Shown here: in pieces, positions 1-7,097 of the stretch | How the letters are laid out: each line of letters starts with the position of its first letter | Position numbering within the stretch: the stretch's first letter is position 1 | Virus record (IMG/VR): IMGVR_UViG_3300009034_000057 | Location: 1 to 50,640 of that record | DNA from: a virus | Strand: one strand, 5' to 3' | Length of the DNA: 50,640 nt | Program-made: the position numbers and the translations under genes | Notes under the pieces: model-generated | What the model saw: the letters and a program-made list of their open reading frames with translations, nothing else | What the model was told of the DNA's origin: nothing | Databases searched by the model: none

Positions 1-99
1 CAAGAGCAAAACCAAAAGTAAGTGTTTGGCCAACACCTACACTTCCTACTGGACCTACACTTGTAACAGCATGGGTAAAAATATCACAGACCGAACCAG
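1..99. repeat. Terminal direct repeat (assembly overlap of a circular genome)
   Basis: Bases 1-99 are identical to 50542-50640. A reading frame on the minus strand runs unbroken through the join (388 down to 1, then 50541 down to 50039), so the copy is best read as the overlap left by assembling a circular or circularly permuted molecule. A true 99 bp physical terminal repeat is possible but would have to interrupt a structural gene. Confidence 0.9.
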
Positions 100-388
100 G
101 TAAATGAATATCAATCCAGTTTGGCCCAATAACACCATCAGAACCTTTAGCCACAACACCGGCGAAAAACTTTTTATTAAAATAATCAGGTTTCTCAACT
201 ATAATATCTCTTGCATCAGACCAATCAGATATTGCAGTACCCAATGCTGTAACGCTATCATTCTCGGCAGTTACACCAACAGCATCCCACTGATAACAAA
301 CTGCACGACCTCGATTAACAGTACCACTTAGAAGAAATACTCTTTTAGTTTTCGTTCCAGCAGCACCGCCACTAACTTTATCACTCAT
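1..388 (-). CDS. Virion structural protein, N-terminal part (continues at 50541-50039)
   Basis: The ATG at 388 follows an AAGGGAGG ribosome binding site by about six bases. The frame stays open to base 1 (129 codons) and continues in frame on the closed circle to the stop at 50039, giving 296 residues in all. The product is rich in Gly, Ala, Val and Ser, starts MSDKVSGGAAG, and has no catalytic motif. It lies immediately downstream (in transcription) of a terminator and upstream of nothing but the capsid gene on this strand order, so a capsid decoration or other head-surface protein is the natural guess. Family not recognised; role inferred from position and composition only. Confidence 0.75.
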   Translation of the reverse strand, partial: MSDKVSGGAAGTKTKRVFLLSGTVNRGRAVCYQWDAVGVTAENDSVTALGTAISDWSDARDIIVEKPDYFNKKFFAGVVAKGSDGVIGPNWIDIHLPGSVCDIFTHAVTSVGPVGSVGVGQTLTFGFAL

Positions 389-430
389 AAAAATCCTCCC
401 TTTTCACCAAGTTACGTTTTTCCTTAATGA

Positions 431-469
431 AAATATATAGGCCGCTTAGGGCATCCACCCAGGCGGCCT
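431..469 (-). terminator. Probable terminator after the capsid gene
   Basis: On the minus strand a GC-rich stem AGGCCGC / GCGGCCT (439-445 with 463-469) with an inner GGG/CCC pairing follows the capsid gene stop at 491 and is followed by an A/U stretch (ATATATTTTC). It would end or weaken capsid transcription before the gene at 388. The inner loop reads TGGATG, a GGA loop like others noted in this genome. Confidence 0.55.
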
Positions 470-490
470 GGGTTATAAAATTAATTACTA

Positions 491-1603
491 TTAACCAGCA
501 CCTTCCCAATTACTCAGCAAGAAACCTGCATGGCGTCTATTATCACACATATAAGCATAACTAACATCTATATAAACAGTAAATACATCATGCTGACCAA
601 CTTTATTCATAGGCTTATTAATCACAAAGTTTCTATCTGCCAAAATAATAGGATAAAAGTGATTGTGATTAACTCCATAAATGGGGTCTTTGCCACGAAC
701 ATAAGTTAATTCAGTATCCAAATCATCTACATAGATAAACGGAAGTTGCTTATAAACAAGTGCTCCTGCATACTTGCCTAAATCAGCACCAAGTCTATCA
801 TCTGCTTTGGTAGCCAAATCTTCTAACTCAGCAATCACATTATTACTGGTATAAAATCTAAAGTTAGAAAAATCTGATTGAGGGTCAAGTGCTTGTTTGG
901 CTATAATAGGAGCTTGGAATTTAGTCTTACGAAAAGCTTCACTTAACTTTTTCAAAAGACCATAATCAAGATTCCCATTATGGTCATAATACCAATTAGC
1001 CCAACGAGTATTTACAACTGTAGTACAAGATAAACCACCTACTGTACTATACGCAGATTGAGCATCGGCTGATGTAGTATAATCACCTACATAGCCTTCA
1101 AAAGCACCAGTACAACTATCTGCATCAGCTTGAACAAGCCATCCAGGAATACCATGAGGCTCTCTATCATCATCAGATGCAGAAGGGGTCCTCCAAGCAG
1201 CCTCCTCAAGCAAATCAGCAAATTCACGGAAACAATTCTTTCTGCGAGAGGAAAGTAAATCATATACTCTTCGCAAATTACCCCTGTTAATAGCCAGTTC
1301 TTTCATAGAATAAGAAAAACTATTCTGGCCATGAGTCCAATTAACAGAAACTTCCCTGTCAGTATTAGCAACATTAGGAGTATCCGTCTCATACATCCTA
1401 ACGTGTTTTGCATTACCTGTATCCTTCAAGGTAATGTAACTTTTAGCCACATCTCCACCATCCATGATTTTTGCTCTTTTCATCCAATTATTTATAACTT
1501 CATAAGTAGGATGATTAAAAGTCATTTGCAAATCATCCTTGTCAAAAGCCTGGAGAGTAGCATAACCCAAGTCAATGGCTTGGTCAATTGTTATGCCTGC
1601 CAT
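491..1603 (-). CDS. Major capsid protein
   Basis: A 370-residue protein directly after an acidic scaffold-like gene, in the conserved order terL, portal, scaffold, capsid. The sequence has the mixed alpha/beta character of phage coat proteins, with a long middle section rich in Asn, Asp and aromatic residues (about 140-230) and a C-terminal part containing VFTVYIDVSYAYM. A GGAGG site lies ten bases before the ATG at 1603. I cannot assign it by eye to a particular HK97-fold subfamily. The call rests on size, gene order and general resemblance; a match to other short-tailed phage coat proteins would confirm it. Confidence 0.8.
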   Translation of the reverse strand: MAGITIDQAIDLGYATLQAFDKDDLQMTFNHPTYEVINNWMKRAKIMDGGDVAKSYITLKDTGNAKHVRMYETDTPNVANTDREVSVNWTHGQNSFSYSMKELAINRGNLRRVYDLLSSRRKNCFREFADLLEEAAWRTPSASDDDREPHGIPGWLVQADADSCTGAFEGYVGDYTTSADAQSAYSTVGGLSCTTVVNTRWANWYYDHNGNLDYGLLKKLSEAFRKTKFQAPIIAKQALDPQSDFSNFRFYTSNNVIAELEDLATKADDRLGADLGKYAGALVYKQLPFIYVDDLDTELTYVRGKDPIYGVNHNHFYPIILADRNFVINKPMNKVGQHDVFTVYIDVSYAYMCDNRRHAGFLLSNWEGAG

Positions 1604-1630
1604 AATACTTAATCCTCCTTTGAAATTTTA

Positions 1631-2614
1631 CTAAAAATCAATTCCCATATCATTGATTTTATCTTGCATTACATCCAGAACTCTCTCCTCAGTATCTTTA
1701 TACTTCTTAATAGATTTCTGACCACCTGGACGAGCAGTAAATTTTGTTTTAGCCTTATTAATCTTTTTAACAACCTCAGCTTCAGCACTATTCTCAGAGT
1801 GATTAGAAACTTTGTACATATTAACTGCTTTTTCCAAAGCATCTTCTAATTTAATACTATCAGTTTCGCATATCACAGCAGCAAATCCAAATAGTTGTTG
1901 TCTCAAAGAAGTTTGATTTTGATTAAGGGTAGAAGAATAACCCAACTCTGGGCAATCCTCTATCTTATCAAAATAGTTGTCAACATTACGACTAAAATTA
2001 ATTTCCTCTTGCTCTTCAGCAGATACACGGTGTTCATCTAAATCAGATATTTTTTGCATAGCCTGATTTATCATATCCGTTTTCTGTTTATCCGAAGTCA
2101 TTAATCTATCAACAAGAGTTTTTGTTTGAGAATCAAGTTCACTCAAATCACCTACATTCAAATAATCCACTTTTGGAATTTCTTTTTTCTCCGGCTCTAC
2201 TTTTGGTTGAACAAATTCCTGCCTTGGTTGCACACTTTGTGCTTTAGCTGATTGAACATCCTCATAAGCCTTCGCTAATCTCTCCAAATATCTTGGATTA
2301 TTTTCGGCAAGGTCAACAATTTCTTCATTAGAAAAACCATATTGCTTACCTGCCATAACTAAATTATCAGGAATAGGTTCATATTCATCTTCATCGCCCG
2401 CAGGCTCAGATTTCTCTTCTACCTCTTCCTGTTCTTTTTTATCTTCCTCTTTCGTTACAAATATTTCCTTGTTTTTTTCCCTGGGGTCAACAAAATCTTC
2501 TTCCTCTTCTAATTGAGCTTGCTCCTGGTCTTTTAAAGGTTTAGAAGAAGATTCAGATGGTCCCATTATTTTATTATATTCTTTTTCAAATTTTGCAAAT
2601 TCATCATCTGCCAT
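1631..2614 (-). CDS. Scaffolding-like protein
   Basis: About 327 residues, strongly acidic (many Glu/Asp, e.g. EEEEDFVDPREKNKE) with long predicted coiled-coil segments and a basic C-terminal tail (KTKFTARPGGQKSIKKYK), as in podovirus scaffold proteins, whose basic tail binds the coat protein. The frame could open at 2629, but AAAGGAGAT lies just before the ATG at 2614, so MADDEFAKFEKE is taken as the start. It sits right upstream of the capsid gene. It would act inside the procapsid and then leave or be cleaved. A protease is encoded in the same operon (4642-5337). Confidence 0.75.
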   Translation of the reverse strand: MADDEFAKFEKEYNKIMGPSESSSKPLKDQEQAQLEEEEDFVDPREKNKEIFVTKEEDKKEQEEVEEKSEPAGDEDEYEPIPDNLVMAGKQYGFSNEEIVDLAENNPRYLERLAKAYEDVQSAKAQSVQPRQEFVQPKVEPEKKEIPKVDYLNVGDLSELDSQTKTLVDRLMTSDKQKTDMINQAMQKISDLDEHRVSAEEQEEINFSRNVDNYFDKIEDCPELGYSSTLNQNQTSLRQQLFGFAAVICETDSIKLEDALEKAVNMYKVSNHSENSAEAEVVKKINKAKTKFTARPGGQKSIKKYKDTEERVLDVMQDKINDMGIDF

Positions 2615-2631
2615 TATATCTCCTTTCAAAA

Positions 2632-3061
2632 CTAATGTTCTCTCAAATAATTATATGCAGCAACAAGCAATTCAGCATCGTCTTTAAAGCAACCTAAACC
2701 ATTATTACAAGCGTGGCATAAAAGTCCTCGAATCTCACTTGTTTTATGATTATGGTCTATATTTAACTTTCCTTTAAGTTCACTTTGATGTTTACTACAA
2801 ATTAGACATTTTCCTTTTTGTTTTTTATACAATTTATCATAATATTCAGGATTAATATTATATTGATGTTTCAAGTGTGCTCTTAATACACGCTTTTTAT
2901 ATCCTGGCCTTTTCTTCTCAACATTATGATAATATTCTAATCTATATTTTTTCTCACAAACCTTACATCTATACTTTAAACCACTTTTAGTTTGTTTATC
3001 TTTACCAAAAGCACTTATTTTTTTTTATTTCCTTGCACTTACCACAGACTTTAGTGTTCAT
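2632..3061 (-). pseudogene. Recombination endonuclease VII-type HNH gene, split by a frameshift at an A9 run
   Basis: The C-terminal 80 residues (from 2874) hold the endonuclease VII core: CLICSKHQSEL, LNIDHNHKTSEIRGLLC, HACNNGLG, with paired cysteines and the DHNH motif. Upstream, the ATG at 3061 (overlapping the stop of the previous gene) encodes MNTKVCGKCKEIKK, the usual zinc-binding N-terminus, but runs into a stop. Removing one A from the nine-A run at 3018-3026 fuses the two into one protein (…EIKKISAFGKDKQTKSG…) of the expected ~140 residues. So the gene is either a recent frameshift, a homopolymer sequencing error, or expressed by slippage on the A9 run. Endonuclease VII enzymes resolve branched DNA, or act as selfish homing nucleases. 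Confidence 0.75.
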
Positions 3062-3404
3062 CTAATCCCCGCTCCCGCATTTGCTTTTTCTTATGTGCTC
3101 TATTCTTAACTAATAAATCTCCAGTTTCAGGATTATAAGTTGCATCAGGGTAATGCTTCATCATCTCTGGAATCTGATGAGTTCCACATCCCATTGCTGT
3201 ACTCCACCTGGGATTATCCTGCATAAGAATATCCACAAAACATTTATCTCGTTTTTGTTCTACTTTATTTTTCTCCATACATTTAGGTTTTAATTTACCA
3301 TCACAACTATCACAGAATGGATTGTATCTATCTACTTGTGAAGTTCTAAAAATCTTATCACATTCTTTGCAAAACCAAACAGTTATATAAGTTTTTCTAC
3401 TCAT
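3051..3404 (-). CDS. Zinc-ribbon protein of the head operon
   Basis: Start chosen at the ATG at 3404, which overlaps the TAA of the preceding gene (TAATG). The product has 117 residues. Near the N-terminus CKEC and CDSC pairs form a zinc ribbon; the C-terminus is basic (NRAHKKKQMRERG). The stretch RWSTAMGCGTHQIPEM followed by a YP..TYN..G.L.VKNR pattern recalls small head-operon proteins seen in many short-tailed phages, often labelled FmdB-like zinc ribbons. Function unknown; probably translated coupled to its neighbour. Confidence 0.7.
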   Translation of the reverse strand: MSRKTYITVWFCKECDKIFRTSQVDRYNPFCDSCDGKLKPKCMEKNKVEQKRDKCFVDILMQDNPRWSTAMGCGTHQIPEMMKHYPDATYNPETGDLLVKNRAHKKKQMRERGLDEH

Positions 3405-3799
3405 TATGTTACCGCTGCATACCAAACTTCTGCTTTTGCTGTGGTTGTTAATGAACAACCATAAATGACTGCTGTATTAGCAGTAGAAAAAGTGTATAAA
3501 TTAAATTGTCCATCAGGAATAGCTAAAGCTCCTATACTTCCAGAAGCAGCCGCAGGAACTACCGTAGCTACCCCAACATATAAAATGCTATGTACACACT
3601 TTACATACATAGCTACAACTTGTCCTTCAGAAGAGGCTGAAACTGTATCTATTAAAGCAGGAGTAGTATTAAATACTTGGTATAATGGTCCTCCAGCTTG
3701 GGTAGGTACATCTGATAATGCTGCTCTTGCACTGACAACTTTATCATTTCCAAGTCCAGTTACTTCTGCTATTAACCTAACCACCGCTTCTGCGGCCAT
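3404..3799 (-). CDS. Small probable virion protein
   Basis: 131 residues, low in charge, rich in Ala, Val, Ser and Thr with alternating hydrophobic strands (e.g. VHSILYVGVATVVPAA), typical of beta-rich phage surface proteins. It resembles in composition the proteins at 39236 and 39570 and may be a decoration or accessory protein. AGGAGGATTAAAA lies directly before the ATG at 3799. The reverse-strand frame at the same place is a codon-bias shadow. No catalytic motif seen; family not recognised. Confidence 0.65.
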   Translation of the reverse strand: MAAEAVVRLIAEVTGLGNDKVVSARAALSDVPTQAGGPLYQVFNTTPALIDTVSASSEGQVVAMYVKCVHSILYVGVATVVPAAASGSIGALAIPDGQFNLYTFSTANTAVIYGCSLTTTAKAEVWYAAVT

Positions 3800-4112
3800 T
3801 TTTAATCCTCCTATAACCTAATCTCCAAAGGAGATTTCCAATTTCTACAGAAATTCTTTCTACCGTATTTTCTCTGGTATGGTAATTTTCCGCATGGAGA
3901 CATTCATGCAGCAAACTAATCAAACCTAATTTAGCTCTTTTTTGATTACCATAAGGTAAACCATCTGTAATTCTAATCGCGGGGTATTCACCTTTTAATG
4001 GTATACCAGGAAAATCACACCATCCATAATAAGGTTCATCCACACCAATTTTATAGCTTGTCCCATTAAAAGAATGAGTTTTTACTACTTTTTCTGCTTT
4101 CTTCGACGCCAT
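3777..4112 (-). CDS. Small HEXXH putative metallopeptidase
   Basis: 111 residues. The motif LLHECLH (about residues 68-74) is a HEXXH zinc-binding site, preceded by a hydrophobic helix (KLGLISLL) and followed by an acidic helix (VERISVEIGNLLWRLGYR) that can supply a third ligand. This short arrangement matches a family of compact putative zincins found in phage head regions. The target is unknown; procapsid processing is possible but not shown. It overlaps its downstream neighbour by about 23 bases, so expression is probably coupled. Confidence 0.7.
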   Translation of the reverse strand: MASKKAEKVVKTHSFNGTSYKIGVDEPYYGWCDFPGIPLKGEYPAIRITDGLPYGNQKRAKLGLISLLHECLHAENYHTRENTVERISVEIGNLLWRLGYRRIKNGRRSGG

Positions 4113-4303
4113 CTACGTATCCTTCTCCATCGTTCCATTTGTCCATAAGTTAAACCAGGAACATATTTTGGAACTTTCTTTACTTTTCTTCTTGATTTGA
4201 CAGAAGCTTTTCGTGTTGCCCCTTTCATAGCAGTTTCAAATCCTTCTCCTCTTGCTAATCTTCTTTCAAGTTGTCTACCAAACTGGTATCTTCTAACTGC
4301 CAT
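4085..4303 (-). CDS. Small Arg/Lys-rich protein
   Basis: 72 residues, of which roughly a third are Arg or Lys, with clusters such as RKASVKSRRKVKK and RWRRIRRWRRRKQKK. Tyr and Trp are scattered among the charges. It could bind packaged DNA or the acidic scaffold. A GGAGG site precedes the ATG at 4303. Overlaps both neighbours slightly. No family recognised. Confidence 0.6.
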   Translation of the reverse strand: MAVRRYQFGRQLERRLARGEGFETAMKGATRKASVKSRRKVKKVPKYVPGLTYGQMERWRRIRRWRRRKQKK

Positions 4304-4478
4304 GTTTTTTCCTCCTCATCAGAGGTTTATGTTTCTTTCTTTTTAGCGGAATATTCGCTCCTGCTTTCCTTGCTTGAGACAACATCACAGCTACCTTCTG
4401 TTTTCGACTCCATCCTGGATGATGTTTCTTTATTTTCCTCATTATCTTTCCCTTGTCCGTTGTTACTGGAAGTGGCAT
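4293..4478 (-). CDS. Small basic protein (DUF6496-like)
   Basis: 61 residues with the pattern [20 protein letters not shown], which matches a widespread small phage/bacterial family (DUF6496-type: ...RKQAVAIALSEARKAG). N-terminus [20 protein letters not shown] site lies upstream of the ATG. It lies mostly inside the frame of 4327-4629, in another reading frame on the same strand. Function unknown, perhaps nucleic-acid binding. Confidence 0.65.
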   Translation of the reverse strand: MPLPVTTDKGKIMRKIKKHHPGWSRKQKVAVMLSQARKAGANIPLKRKKHKPLMRRKKHGS

Positions 4479-4629
4479 CTTCTAATCCCCTTTTTGCTAA
4501 ATCCCACAATTCTCTACATTTTGGTTTATCTTCATCTTTAACTTTATAATCTCTATACAGTAAACGTAAGCCTACACGCTTGCTATATTTCTTTACATAT
4601 TCTAAAAACTCTTTACAGGTAGGTTTCAT
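4327..4629 (-). CDS. Small hypothetical protein overlapping its neighbour
   Basis: 100 residues. The first ~50 ([18 protein letters not shown]...) look like an ordinary folded helical protein and have a good AAAGGAAATAAG site. The last ~50 are low-complexity (Ser, Glu, Lys, Asn) exactly where the frame overlaps the DUF6496-like gene for 152 bases, suggesting that the tail is an extension tolerated because the other frame is the conserved one. Function unknown. Confidence 0.55.
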   Translation of the reverse strand: MKPTCKEFLEYVKKYSKRVGLRLLYRDYKVKDEDKPKCRELWDLAKRGLEDATSSNNGQGKDNEENKETSSRMESKTEGSCDVVSSKESRSEYSAKKKET

Positions 4630-4641
4630 CTTATTTCCTTT

Positions 4642-5337
4642 CTACTTTATTTCCTGCAATACTTTATTTTCCTTATATTTCTTAATAACTTGCTTAATCA
4701 CATTGGAAGGTACACAAATTGAAATATTGTCAACACCTTGATAACCGCCTATAAGTATACCAATTACTTTCCCTTTACTATTAAATACTGCTGAACCACT
4801 ATTACCTGGGTAACTTGCAGCATCCACTTGTAACAATAACTTATCACCAAAGAAAGGTAGATTTACTCCAATACAAGAAACAATCCCTTTTGTTACAGAT
4901 GGAAAATGTATATTCCCAAAAGGAGCACCAATTATAAAAACTTCCTCTCCTAATCTTAATGTACCTGAATTAACTAATTCCAATGTAGGTAAATTTATGC
5001 CATTAACCTCCAGAATACCCACATCTATATCTGGTTCGTGATAATAGTTTGTCACTTTAAGGTCATTACCATCAATAGTTGTTATATTAAAATTAGTTCC
5101 TCCATCTACTACATGACCAGCAGTAATGATAAAATCTTCTACTATAAAACCGCTGCCAGACCATCCACTAAATCCAGTAGCATAATAAATATCTTCTCCT
5201 TCAACCTCTACATATACTACAGATGGAAGAACTTTATCTACAATACTTGGAATTGGGTCTGGATGGAAATCTACCACATTTAGACAAATAGCTACTATAA
5301 AGATTAGTATCAGATTTAGTATACTTAAATATTTCAT
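4642..5337 (-). CDS. HtrA/DegP-like trypsin-fold serine protease with N-terminal membrane segment
   Basis: 231 residues. The triad is visible: His75 in TAGHVV, Asp105 in EPDIDVGIL, Ser180 in PGNSGSAV; SGSGFIV and GAPFG are further S1C family marks. Residues 1-20 (LSILNLILIFIVAICL) form a signal peptide or membrane anchor. There is no PDZ domain, so it is about half the size of bacterial DegP. It overlaps the portal stop as TAATG, so it is a co-translated head-operon gene in the slot where other phages keep a prohead protease. Possible roles: capsid maturation, or action at the host envelope given the signal segment. The protease assignment is firm; the substrate is inference. Confidence 0.85.
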   Translation of the reverse strand: MKYLSILNLILIFIVAICLNVVDFHPDPIPSIVDKVLPSVVYVEVEGEDIYYATGFSGWSGSGFIVEDFIITAGHVVDGGTNFNITTIDGNDLKVTNYYHEPDIDVGILEVNGINLPTLELVNSGTLRLGEEVFIIGAPFGNIHFPSVTKGIVSCIGVNLPFFGDKLLLQVDAASYPGNSGSAVFNSKGKVIGILIGGYQGVDNISICVPSNVIKQVIKKYKENKVLQEIK

Positions 5338-7097
5338 TACAATTCCTTTGAACTTTTCTGAGGAGAGCGAGTTTGCTGCTGTGCAAGATTAGCATTTTTA
5401 CTTGCTGCTCCTAACATTCCTGTTTTTCCTAATCTACCATCTTCTTGCCCTGACTTTGGTGTACCCTGCAGTGGTTGATATGGATTCATTTCTGCATTAA
5501 CTGGTAAAGAAGAAAGCCACCAATTTTCTGTATTAACATTCAGATACTTAGAAGCATCTTTTATTACCTCATCTACATTCAAAACCTTTCCCTGAGATGC
5601 GGCTACCTGTGCCAGTGGTAGTACCAATTGATTAAGCATTTGCATCATATACTGGTATCTCATCTGTGGATTCATTCTACCCATTGAATAAGGTTCAATT
5701 TCAAATGTATAATCAAAAAACTCTCCTTCCTTAACAGCATCACTATACTCAACTTCCAAATCTATGCCAGCAATTCTCTTAATTAATGGAAGAATTATTA
5801 AGGGGTCAGACCACAAATGCCAAGCTAATTTTTTAGTAACGGATGTAGTAAATCTATACATCTCATTTACCATATCATCCAGTTCTCTCTGAGCATTAGC
5901 CAGAAGTATCTGTTCCTGTCCAAGTGTTTTAGCAGCGGATGTTCGTCCCCCTGTTATGTCCATATTAGGACCAGTTTTAGAATACTCAGCCAATAAAAAT
6001 TGAACAAAATCAAAAGATTGGGGATTGAATCCACCAAGGGTTATTTCATTTACTGCATTTGCATCACTAACACCTACTAATTCCCCCGAAGCAGCATCTT
6101 TAATTCTTTCAACTTCATCCGCCATAGATAAATTATATAAACCAATAGTTTTTTCCCTATCTACATTATCCCTCATTCGGGTAATAATCATATTTACTGC
6201 TTTATTTATATCCAGCCAGGTATAAACAGGTGGAATAGGAATAACTGAATTAGGAAAATATCTATAGGCTAATATATCGAATGGTCCATCTTCCGGTCCA
6301 TCATGCTCCACAGTTCTCATTATCTTGTTGCCGGAACCATGTGGAGGAATGGTAATTATTACACCATCATTAGGCAACCAAATATCCATTAACTCAACAG
6401 TAGGATGTAATTCCTGAAATCTTTTAAAAGTAGGTTTACCTACTGTTTCAGGTTTAGTAGAACCATACAAATCTAAATCTGGTATAAGGTTATCATAGTT
6501 TTTATATAGTCCAGAAGTTTTTACATACTCTTCAGGAAGTCTATATTTATGTCCCTCCAATTTCATTTCCTGGCGATTACGAGCAGCTACATCACCAATA
6601 TAATCATCAAAATCTATCTTATCACAATAAGGCTGTCCTATATCATGCAAATAACCACCAATTTCCGCAGTATGAGAGTGCATTGTCCCTGTCTTAGTTG
6701 CACCCATAGAAAATAAAGAATCAATAACTACAGGTCGTAATGTTAAGTTGGCTAATTTAATCTCATTAAACAAATGAACCAAAGCTAATTTTAAAGTATC
6801 AGCAAAAGCTCTAACATTTGGATTACCTAAACCACTTCTTACAGTAACCATAACATTGGGATTTTGGGATACCAAATATGGAGCTATAATTTGAATACCC
6901 CTATCCAACAAATTGATAGGTTGAACAGTTCTACCTTTTCCAGCAGTACCGCTATACCATCCGTTAGCATATTGCCCCAACATTCTTTTTCTACATTCTC
7001 TCATGTCCTTAGTATAAGCAAACCAAAAATTTACTGCTTGTTGGACTCTAACAGGAAATGGTCTTTTTGTTCTTTCCACTCGCTTTTTCAAAGCCAA
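5337..7097 (-). CDS. Portal protein
   Basis: 586 residues between terL (overlap of ten bases) and the protease. Size and order fit a podovirus-type portal. The protein starts with a basic tail (MALKKRVERTKRPFPVRV), then long helical segments; the C-terminal third has Gln/Asn-rich helices (MRYQYMMQMLNQLVLPLAQ) like the crown or barrel of portals. It forms the dodecameric vertex through which the terminase pumps DNA and to which the adaptor (39884-40633) binds. No short diagnostic motif exists, so the call rests on position and overall likeness. Confidence 0.85.
   Translation of the reverse strand: MALKKRVERTKRPFPVRVQQAVNFWFAYTKDMRECRKRMLGQYANGWYSGTAGKGRTVQPINLLDRGIQIIAPYLVSQNPNVMVTVRSGLGNPNVRAFADTLKLALVHLFNEIKLANLTLRPVVIDSLFSMGATKTGTMHSHTAEIGGYLHDIGQPYCDKIDFDDYIGDVAARNRQEMKLEGHKYRLPEEYVKTSGLYKNYDNLIPDLDLYGSTKPETVGKPTFKRFQELHPTVELMDIWLPNDGVIITIPPHGSGNKIMRTVEHDGPEDGPFDILAYRYFPNSVIPIPPVYTWLDINKAVNMIITRMRDNVDREKTIGLYNLSMADEVERIKDAASGELVGVSDANAVNEITLGGFNPQSFDFVQFLLAEYSKTGPNMDITGGRTSAAKTLGQEQILLANAQRELDDMVNEMYRFTTSVTKKLAWHLWSDPLIILPLIKRIAGIDLEVEYSDAVKEGEFFDYTFEIEPYSMGRMNPQMRYQYMMQMLNQLVLPLAQVAASQGKVLNVDEVIKDASKYLNVNTENWWLSSLPVNAEMNPYQPLQGTPKSGQEDGRLGKTGMLGAASKNANLAQQQTRSPQKSSKEL

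Noticed and set aside
104-331. Plus-strand ORF at the window start
   Set aside because: Reverse shadow of the virion gene that crosses the circular join; no ribosome site, and neighbours are all minus strand.
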